DNA of 64,000 nt from Paramecium octaurelia (taxonomy: Eukaryota > Ciliophora > Oligohymenophorea > Peniculida > Parameciidae). Positions within the stretch are counted from its first letter, which is position 1, and the number at the start of each line of letters is the position of its first letter. The stretch lies in NCBI GenBank assembly GCA_905182995.1, contig CAJJDP010000015.1, positions 558,001 to 622,000 of the forward strand. The letters run 5' to 3'. The notes below the pieces were generated by a model. It was not told the origin of the DNA and ran no database searches. It saw only the letters and a list, made by a program, of their open reading frames with translations. Positions 54,101-64,000 of this stretch are shown here, in pieces. A program made the position numbers and the translations under genes.

Positions 54101-57100
54101 ATTCACATCTGTCACATTTGGAACCACAAGAGGAACATTCATTGACAGTGTTGATTAAATAAATAAGTATTTGGGTAAAGTTGGCACACCTGCCTCTGAA
54201 TTACCTGATTTGTTTAACTACAAGATTATCGATTCAATTTAGAGCAGATCAGCTAATGATGAACCAGTTTATAAAGTTGTTGGAAAGGAGAATGAGAGAT
54301 TCCCACATGAATATGCAATCAGTGGATGGTTCAAATGGCAACCAACAGCCTAATAACCTTGGCATAACCTTTTCAGAGTTAACTTGAAGACTCCATCAAC
54401 TGACGCCTTCTTAGGAGATAGAACATTGACTTGTTGGCTCGGTACAGCTGAAGGTGGTATTTTACATATGCCAACATATTCATATACCAATATGAATGGA
54501 GGTGGTAACACCAATTATTGGAAGAACATTCAACACAAAGACAGACACACTAAATGGTTCTGGATATACTTCGGATATTCAAAACCAAAAGCTTAAGCTT
54601 ATGCCTATGTTAAATGGTTTGATTCTGAAGATTCTAATACTTACGATAAAGCTAATCATTACTATGCACCAGAATTCCATGTTTATGCTGGAAGAGATAA
54701 ACACTTCCCAGGACATAGTGGAGTTGTAGCTCATGTTTAATTCAATCTTGGTAAAGATGCATTCAGATCTGGATCAGATTTCAATCATCTAAATGATGTC
54801 TTCGGATTTGGAAAAGGAAAGGAACTTATTAAGGGACCAGCTGAATTTAAACCAAAAGATGCTGATACCACTATATTAACAAATGCTGCTAGTTAAGTTA
54901 AACCAGTTATTGACTAAGAAGCCAAATCAGAAGCTCCATTTGAACAATATGGATATGGATTTTGGTTGAGATTTTTGACTGCTCATCCTGAAAGATTAAT
55001 GAATGGCAAGAATTAACCATGGTACTTTGTTTCTAGATTGACATAATTTGAGAAATATGATAATATTAGATTGGGAGACAGAACACTTGCTATTTGGTAA
55101 GGATAAGGATATTATCACTTCACTACTTGCAGTATTGCACCATAAAATCCAAACTTAATCTAAAACATTGACTATCCTGCTGATATTGAAGGATTATGGA
55201 CATATATTTACTATTCATACAGTGCTGACAGCAATAAAGCAGTTGCATTCATTAAATATGGAGATTAGGAAATCAAATCAATAACTCATAAGACAACTCA
55301 TGAAGCAGTTAAATATTTGAGATTCATTTTGGGTGGTAACGATGCTAACAGATATCCTGGATTCAATGGATAATTCACTTCAGTCACTTTTTCAACTGAT
55401 GGAGCCTTTGTTGATGATCCTGCCAAGATCAACGCTTATATTGATAACCATAAAGCACCTTCAGTCGTTGTTGCATTATAAACATACAAATTAGTAGAAG
55501 ATGCAATCTCTAGAGATTCAAATGTAGAACCTCTTGAAAAGACTGTTCAAGTTGGACTACCATTGGAATATGCAATAAGTGGTTGGGTGAAATGGAAACC
55601 AACAGCTTAAGCACCATGGCATAACCTATTCAGAGTTAACTTGAAAACTCCATCAACTGATGCCTTCTTAGGAGATAGAACATTGACTTGTTGGATTGGT
55701 ACAGCTGAAGGTGGTATCTTACATATGCCAACATATTCATATACCAATATGAATGGAGGTGGTAACAATAATTTCTGGAAGAACATCTAACACAAAGGAA
55801 GAATTACTGAATGGTTCTATATTTACTATGGATATTCAAAGATTTCAAGAAAAGCATATGCCTTTGTAAAATGGACTGATGGAGAAGACTCTTTGACTTT
55901 CGATGATGTTAATCACTATCTTGCTTAAACATTGTACTTATTTGTAGGAAGAGATAAGCATTTCCCAGGACATAGTGGTAAAATTGGATACTTCAATTTC
56001 AATGCAGGTGAAGGATCATTTGTTACTGGAAATAAATTTGATCATCCTAAGGATATCTTCGGATTTTCAATTGGATCTGATTAATTGCTCACCTAAAAGG
56101 ATGCTGATTTGAAACCAGGAGTTCCAGTAACTGAACTATTACCAAATGGATCAGAAGACAAGAAACCAGTTATTGAGAAAGATTTGAATGCAGATCAAAA
56201 TTTAGAAGAATATGGTTATGGTTTCTGGTTGAGATTCTTAACAGCCTATCCTGCTAGATTGATATCAGGTAAGAATCAACCATGGTACTTTGTCTCAAGA
56301 TTGACTCAACATGATCAATATGATAATATTAGAATGGGAGATAGAACATTAGCTATTTGGTAAGGACAAGGATTCTATCATTTCACAACTTGCAACTCTG
56401 TTAATAATAATCCTAATGTCATCCAAAATGTTGATTATCCAGCTGATATTGAAGGTTTATGGACATACATCTATTATTCATACAGTGATGATAAAGCTAG
56501 AGCAGTAGGACTAATTAAATATGGAAATGATGATGTCAAAGCAATTCGTCATGATGTTACTCATCCTGGAACCAAACATGTCAAATTCATTTTAGGTGGT
56601 AATGATGCTGGAAGATACCCAGGATTCAATGGTATTTTCACTTAAGTCACATTCAGTGCTGCCCCTGGAGCATTCATTGACTCTCCAGAGAAACTACAAC
56701 CTCATTTGGATAAGATTGGAACACCAAATTCACTTCTTAGCGAATTGACCAATTCAGTTCTTGTTGATTCTTTAATTGCTAGAGATAAAGGAACAGATCC
56801 TATTGAAAAGACAATTGGAAGTGAATCCACTAGATTCCCACATGAATATGCAATTAGTGGATGGTTCAAATGGACACCAACTGCACAAGAAGCATGGCAT
56901 AATGTTTTCAGAGTTACCCTCAAATCACCATCAACCGATGCTTTCTTAGGAGATAGAACATTTACATGTTGGGTTGGTACAGCTGAAGGAGGTATCTTGC
57001 ATTTGCCAACTTATACATATGCAAATATGAATGGAGCTGGTAACACAAACCTTTGGAAGAACATTCCTCACAAAGAAAGACATACTAAATGGTTCTTCTT

Positions 57101-60100
57101 GTACTTCGGTTACACAAAATTACAATAGAAGGCTTATTCATATGTTAAATGGACAGATGGAGAAGATAGTTTGAAGTATGACAATGTTAATCATTACTTT
57201 GCACCTTAATTCTTTGTATTTGTAGGAAGAGATAAACACTTCCCAGGATTCAGTGGTAAATTAGCCTATGTTAACTTTAATGTTGGACAAGGATCATTCA
57301 GAGGAGAGAATGACTTCAAACATCCTAAAGATGTATTCGGTTTTGAAATCGGCCAAAGCAAATTATTAGATTCAAAGAGAGGTGATTTCGATCCAAGAGA
57401 ATTACAAAAAGGTTAGGCACTATAGAATGACTTCGAAAATGACAAGCCAACAATTGAAAGAGACGAGTAATCAGGAGACTTACCATTTGAGGAATATGGT
57501 TACGGATTTTGGATGAGATTCTTGACTGCCTATCCAAAGAGATTAATAAGTGGAAAGAATGCTCCTTGGTACTTCTTGTCTAGATTGACATACAATGATA
57601 AATACTAAGATGCTGGTATGGGAGATAGAACATTAGCCATTTGGTAAGGGTAAGGATTTTATCATTTCACAACTTGCAATATTGCCCCTGCTAATGTTAA
57701 TTTAATTTAGAATATTAATTTCCCAGAAGATATTGAAGGATTATGGACATTTGTTTATTACTCATACAGTGCAGATGAAAACAAGGCTGTAGCATTCATC
57801 AAATATGGTGATGGAGATGTTCAATCAATTACTCACAAGACAACACACCCAGCTGTTAAATTCTTGAAATTCATCTTAGGAGGAAATGACAATAAGAGAT
57901 ACCCAGGATTCAATGGTCAATTCAGAACAGTGACATTCTCTACACAATCTGGTGCTTATGTTGATAAGTTGGATACAATTAATGATTATGTCAGAAAGAA
58001 CCCAAGTCCATCAACATTAATTCCATTATAATCAAATCAAATCATCAAGGATCCAGTCTCTAGATAAGCTGGAGATGACTTAGTGCAAAGAAGATTTGGT
58101 GGTGATGATAACAAATTCCCATTAGAATATTCATACAGTGGATGGTATAAATGGATTGATGGTCCTAATCTTAATGCTTGGTATAACTTATTCAGAGTAA
58201 CAATCAAAGACCCATCATCTGATTAATTCCTAGGAGATAGAACATTGTCAGGATGGATTGGATTTGGTAACTTGCATGTGCCAACATACACTTATACTAA
58301 TATGAATGGTGCTGGTAATGTTAATCACTGGAAGAACATTGAACACAAGAACAGAATCTTCAAGTGGTTCTTTGTATACTTTGGATACTCAAAGAAAGAC
58401 TAATTGGCATATGCATGGGCTCAATGGTCAACAGGTGAGAAGGATTCATAAACATGGGATAAATGCAATCATTATTTGGCTCCAGAATTCTTTGTATATG
58501 TTGGAAGAGATAAACATTTCTAAGGTTTGAATGGTCAGTTGGGAGCAATCAATTTCAATTTGGGACAAGGATCATTTAGAAAGGGAGATGATTTCACTCA
58601 TGATGAAGATATTTTTGGATACAATGCAGAATTCACAAAGAAATAACCAGCTTAATTCAATTTGGATAGTAGAGTTGCTAAAGTGTTGACATCAACTGTT
58701 GAATAAAAGGATCCAACATTCACAAAGAATTTCAATGCAGATGAAGTAGACAATATTAGTGAATATGGTTATGGATTTTGGTTGAGACACATGAACATGT
58801 ATCCAGTTCCATAGAATAGAGGTGTTTAAGTTGATTGGACATTCGTAGCTAGATTGAGTAAGAATGACAAATTGGCTGATATTGGTTTGGGTGATAGAGT
58901 ATTAGCTATATGGTAAGGAAGAGGATACTATCATTTCACTACTTATAATGGTGGAAATCCAAATAATGTGAACAATGTCAATTTCCCATAATTATTGGAT
59001 GGTCTTTGGACATTCATCTACTATTCTCACAATTTGGATAAGAAACAATCAATTTCATTTGTTAAATTCGGAGATGCTGATATTATCAAGAATGTTATTG
59101 CAGCTGAGCACTTACCACCTTTATTACTTAAATTCTATTTAGGAGGACAACACTTGGTATACAAAGGATTCAATGGTCAATTCTCAGATGTGATTGTATC
59201 TGCAAACAAAGGTGTGTTCGTTGAGAATATCGATGATATTAAGGCATTATTAGAGAAAGTGCAATAGCCAGCTACCTATGTTCTTGATGTCAAGACTAAA
59301 AAGGTCATCGAAAAGGATGCCATATTTAATGATAAGACAGAATAGAAGGAAATTGTTTATGATGATTTGGCTTTGGCTCCAGAATACTCTTGGAGTGGTT
59401 GGTTCAAATGGACATTCATTCCAAATCAATAAGCATGGCATTTAGGTGTTCGTTTGAGTGTTTTGTAAGCAAGTGAAAATCTGTCATTCTTGGGTGATAG
59501 ATCATTGTGCATGTGGGTTGGATAACCAGAAGGAGGTATTCTACACTTTGCTACTTACAACTACTAAAATATTTATGGAGGTGGTAATGTTAATTCATGG
59601 TAGAATGTTAAACATAATGATGATCATGCAAGATGGCATTTTGTTTATTTCGGATATTCCAGAAACTAAAGATAAGCTTATGCAAGAGTTGAATTCAGAG
59701 GAAGATTGGAAGAAAGACCATACAAGGATCACAATCATTTCATTGCTAATGCATATTCATTCTATGTTGCTAGAGATAAATGGCACGCTCCATATAGTGG
59801 TGTCATTTCAACCTTGAGATTCAATGTTGGTGATGGAGTTTTCAGAACTGCTGAATATGAAAAGGCTTAAGATGACATTCATGGATATGATTCAGGAAGA
59901 GCATTATACTTCAAGGAATTACCAAAAGTAGATCTAGATAAAGATTTGTAGAAGGGTGTTTTGGATTCACCATAAAATGGTAAGGATCCATTGGTCACAA
60001 GAAAGTTGTAAGGAGGAGAACTTGAAGATAATGTTGAATTTGGTTATGGTTTCTGGTTGAGATTCCTTACTCAATATCCAATTGCTTTGAAACAAGGATT

Positions 60101-63100
60101 ATAACCACCCTGGTCATTTATTGCCAGAGTCACTAGAAATCAAGATTTGGGAGATGCCAGATTGGGAGATAGATTATTGGCTAATTGGTTCAATAGTGCT
60201 AACTATTATCACTATTGCACAAATGATGGAGGAAATGTTAATTCAGTTCAAAATATCCAAACTGGTTAAGATATTGAAGGTGTGTGGACATATTTGTTCT
60301 TTGCACATAGTGATAATGTTGATTAATCAATTGGTTTCTTGAAGATTGGAGATAAATTGTAGAAGATTGTAACCTAATCTGTAATTCCAGTTCCACAATT
60401 CTTACAATTCTACTTAGCAGGATCATAACTCAATTATCCAGCATTCAATGGTCAATTTGCTCATGTAGTATTCTCTGCTGGAGAAGGAATTTTCAAGAAG
60501 GATGAAGCTCAATTCAATGCATGGTTAGAATAGTTTGAAAAGCCTGCCTAATTCAATACTAATTTGATTACTAAGCATGTAATTGAAGATCCTAAGGAAT
60601 TCAAATAAGATACTCCATCAGATGAAATTGTTTATGAAGACTTAGCCCTTGTTGGAGAATATTCATGGTCAGGATGGTTCAAATGGACTCCAACAGTGTA
60701 ATAACCATGGCATTTGATGGTCAGATTCTCAATCCACTAGGCTTCAGAAAACATATAATTCTTAGGAGATAGAACACTGAATGCTTGGGTTGGATAAGGA
60801 TATTTCCATTTCACAGCATACACATATGTTAATCTTAATGGAGGTGGAAATGTTAATCAATGGTAGAATATGAATTATGAGAATGATCATACAAAATGGC
60901 ATTTCATCTACTTTGGATACTCAAAGGTTCAATAATTGGCTTAAGCTAAAGTTGAATTCAAGAATAGAGTTGCAGAATTGTCTTTCAAGAATACAAATCA
61001 TTATTTACCAAATAAGATATCAGTTTATGTTGCAAGAGACAAATGGCATGCAGTCTACAGTGGTAATATCGGCCATTTAAGAGTCAACGGAGGAAATGGT
61101 GCATTCAATCCAACAGGTTATGGAGATGCTAAAGATGATGTCTTTGGATATTAGATTGGAAAGGATGCATTCTTGGAGAAGGAAGCACCAGTAGATGAAT
61201 TGAGAGAATAAGAAATATTAGATTCTGCATTTAATCAGGAGAAACCAGTTCTTTAAAAGGAATTCAAGGATGATGACTTAGCAGGAGTCTCAGAATATGG
61301 TTATGGATTCTATTTCAGACATTTGGAATAATATCCAGTTTAAATGAGAGATGGTAGATTAGCACCATATTACATCATGTCAAGATTATCATGGAATAAG
61401 GATGAAGGAGATATCAGAATGGGAGACAGATTATTGGCAGTCTGGTAAGAATAAGCAGCAATATTGTTCATTACCAACGATTTACCAGGAAATCCAAATC
61501 TATTGTCTAGAATACCAGTTGCTGAAAGAGAAGGAGTTTGGACATTCTTATACTTCAGTTATTCATTGGAAGATTAATTGGCTGTCGGTATATTGAAGTT
61601 TGATGGCATTGATGAAGTATTCCATACATCAATGAAATGTAATCATGGCAAAGTAAGTTATTTGAGATTCACTTTGGGATCTGCACCTCCTCATTTCTAT
61701 CCAAGATTTAATGGTCAAATTGCCAACTATGCTATCAAATTAGGTAGAACTGGATTCGTGAGAAATTATGATGCCTTAAAGAAATATTTGGTTAACAGAA
61801 TACCACACCCAGCATTGGAAGATAAAGCATTAAAGACATTGAAACATTTAGAAGAAGAGAAGGGCTATAAAGGAGATAGTTAAGAAGAACTTGTTGTTGA
61901 AGTTCCAGAGGATTTGACTAAGTTTGCAACTGAATATTCAGTGTCAGGATGGTTGAGATGGGATCAACCCCCTATTGGAGCACCTTGGTTCAATGTATTC
62001 AGATTGAGTTTATACTCTACAGAAGCCAATGCTGAAGGAAGATTTGGTGACAGAGATTTAGCCTTGTTCAAACATGCTACTTACTATCATTTCTAAACCT
62101 ATAATTATTAACCAGGATTACCATGGATTTATGGATTCGATTTCCCACATGAAGATTAACATACTCAATGGCATTTCTTCTATACTGGTTACTCCAGAGA
62201 TAAGAGACAAATCTATCACTATTTATCATTCTTAGAAGCAGAGGCTGACAAATTATTCGATAAACAAACACATCTTGTTGTCAATAAACACTACTTCTCT
62301 TATGGTAAAGATTTCAAGAAGTTCTATGGAAGTCACAGAGGAGTTACTGGTATTAGTAATCTTGTTAATATCAATTATGGTAATGGAGCATATACAACTA
62401 AACCATTCTTAATCAAAGATGGAGAGGACAGACCTGATGCATTTAATTTCAACAAAGGAAGAGACCTCTATACTCCTAAATTCCCATTGAAGGAATTCAC
62501 TACTGATAAGACTAAACTATTAGAATGCATCTTTGATAAGGCTGAACCAAATGTTCTTTTGAAGATCGAAGATTCCAAAGATGTACCCACTAGAGGATTA
62601 TAAGAATATGGATGGTCCACTTGGTTAAGATGGTCTAGAACTGGACCCAAATCAATGCCATGGAGAATCGTTTGGCATAACATTGCTAGATTGACAAGTA
62701 AAAGAAATCATGGAGATCTAACACAACCAGGAGATAGATTATTGGCTGCATGGTTATTCACCAACTCATATTACTTCTCTCATTCACCAAAAGGAGTTGG
62801 AGAATAAGTCCAACATATCCCATGGAAGATTATTGATGGAGAATGGAACTTCATTTCAATCTCATACAAGAAAGGAGAAATTAAGGCTTACGTCTTCTAA
62901 AAGGGTGAAGTCTCAGATTTCACATGGAAAGCTAAACATGACTTAGTTGGAGACTATTTAGAATTCATTTCAGGAAAAGAATTTGGATACAACTTCTTCA
63001 ATGGATATATGTGGGGATTGTCATTGAAATTAGGTGATGGAGCTCACTTTGCTGATCAAGATGCTGTCAAGGCTTATGTCACTGGAGCTATGAAATTACC

Positions 63101-64000
63101 AGATGAATTCAGATTTGATTAGACCAGAAAGACTCTACCAATCAAGAAGGAGAAAGCTAAAATTGAAGCTACAGCTGAACCAGAAATTATCACAATTGAA
63201 CCAAAGGATGCAAACGGAAAAGTTGAGTATGCTATCTCAGGATGGGCTAAATGGACTGATATTCAAAATATTGGACCATGGCATCTTGTTTATAGAGTCA
63301 CATGTTGGGATAAAACTCTTGTTGGTAACATGGATAAGCCAGGAGATAGAACTATGTCTATGTGGAAGGGATTAGGATTCTACCATCAAACTGTATACAC
63401 TGTTGATTAAGTCAATGGAGGAGCTTGGTCTATCCCACAAAATTTCGATTACAAGGGTTCCTTACATAAGACTTGGGTCTTTATCTATTAAGGTTATTCC
63501 AGAGAAAAGTAAAAGGCTCACGGATTTATCAAATTCCCAGATTCAGAAGAACACAGAGATTTCCCTAATGTTAATTAATTCGTGCCCACTTACTTCACCG
63601 TCTTATGGCATAAAGACTAATGGCATCCAGGATTCAGTGGATAAATGGAAAATTGGTTCTTCAATGTAGGAACAGGATCATATAGAGAGACTGGTTATGA
63701 TGATGGCGAATCTGAATTATTGACATTCGGATTTGGAGGAAGAGCTGTGCCTGAATTGAAACCATGGAAGGCTGATGAAGTCTTTGATTAGGCTTGGGGA
63801 CCAGACTAGAAGGTTGGAAAGGAAGTCGAATTGACTGATGATTCTATCAATGGAGTTACTGAATATGGTTATGGATTCTGGTCAAGATTCTTATGGAATG
63901 GACCAAATAAATTAGTTGATAAACCTGCTTGGATGGCCTTGTCTAGATTCACAATCAACCAAAATTACTAAGGAGATGCTGCATAATAAGGAGATAGAAC
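45104..64000 (+). CDS. Giant secreted repeat protein, right copy (3' partial)
   Basis: 6,282 residues are visible. Introns are at 45417-45439 (23 nt) and 45685-45710 (26 nt). The third exon is open from 45711 to the window end, at least 18.3 kb, in one frame. The start MKKSSLILLLFLICSLQGKS is a clear signal peptide. Residues to about 220 are a unique helical head with several Cys (LDCSPG, QCCDKIED, EQCKKPS). An acidic Ser/Glu/Asp linker follows (SSSDSEDDEE), then fourteen full A+B units and the start of unit 15. Each module has conserved aromatic strands, a GDRTL turn and a (Y/F)PGFNG motif. No catalytic motif or transmembrane helix is seen. A surface coat, matrix or adhesive role is possible. 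The family is not recognised by name. Confidence 0.9.
46014..64000 (+). repeat. Array of 14 complete A/B units plus start of unit 15
   Basis: A modules begin near 46014, 47316, 48603, 49863, 51132, 52398, 53673, 54945, 56208, 57492, 58761, 60036, 61293, 62604 and 63861. Spacings range from 1,257 to 1,311 bp (about 419-437 residues). B modules (EYxISGWFKW) fall about 620-640 bp after each A. Units 2-10 are very alike, many sharing GKNQPWYFVSRLT and HFTTC. Units 11-15 are divergent and each has its own signature, for example EYGWSTWLRW in unit 14. Units 7 and 8 share a B-module stretch that is almost identical at the DNA level. Confidence 0.9.

Noticed and set aside
45104-64000. Surface antigen (i-antigen) gene
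   Set aside because: Paramecium surface antigens are built of periodic Cys-rich repeats. These modules have only one or two Cys each and a lectin-like motif pattern.
1-64000. CRISPR array, bacterial operons or Shine-Dalgarno sites
   Set aside because: The direct repeats are coding modules of about 1.27 kb, not short repeats with spacers. All genes are eukaryotic with spliceosomal introns.
1-64000. Telomere repeats or chromosome end
   Set aside because: No run of the ciliate CCCCAA/CCCAAA type repeat was seen, and both ends of the window lie inside genes.

Overview
This window looks like macronuclear DNA of a Paramecium species (aurelia type). TAA and TAG are read as glutamine in every gene and TGA is the only stop. 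Introns are 22-31 nt with GT...AG ends. Genes lie tens to hundreds of bases apart on both strands. One gene encodes a trichocyst matrix protein, a secretory product typical of Paramecium. Reading frames were rebuilt by hand with this code and these introns. For every spliced model that lies wholly inside the window, the exon lengths sum to a multiple of three.

Layout. 1-8152: 3' part of a giant gene (+) made of alternating lectin-like modules. 8733-9414: START-domain protein (+). 10353-12988: voltage-gated potassium channel with a cyclic-nucleotide-binding-like tail (-). 13362-14053: RING plus PHD protein (-). 14349-14683: small basic protein (-). 14860-19337: pentafunctional AROM enzyme of the shikimate pathway (-). 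19434-20578: trichocyst matrix protein (+). 20660-22390: WD40 protein (-). 22674-23693: a doubtful or decayed gene (+). 23829-24440: p24/TMED cargo receptor (-). 24475-25614: acidic single-span membrane protein (-). 25830-26231 (+) and 26246-27061 (-): two small unrecognised proteins. 27427-30424: VPS11 (-). 30546-40800: VPS13 (+). 41067-44541: Fused/STK36-like kinase (-). 45104 to beyond 64000: a second giant gene (+) of the same family as the first, with signal peptide and N-terminus intact.

The main feature is the pair of giant paralogues. The right-hand gene has a terminal exon of at least 18.3 kb coding fourteen complete A+B units of about 423 residues, plus the start of a fifteenth. The left-hand gene matches its units 12 onward, unit for unit, and shows how the protein ends. 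Together they predict a secreted protein of about 7,570 residues with 17 units. I do not recognise a named family. The fold suggested by the repeated motifs is of the concanavalin A/laminin-G kind, which is inference.

The genes between them are mostly unrelated housekeeping genes. Several concern membrane traffic and secretion (VPS11, VPS13, p24, START, trichocyst matrix protein). VPS11 and VPS13 are divergently arranged across 121 bp.
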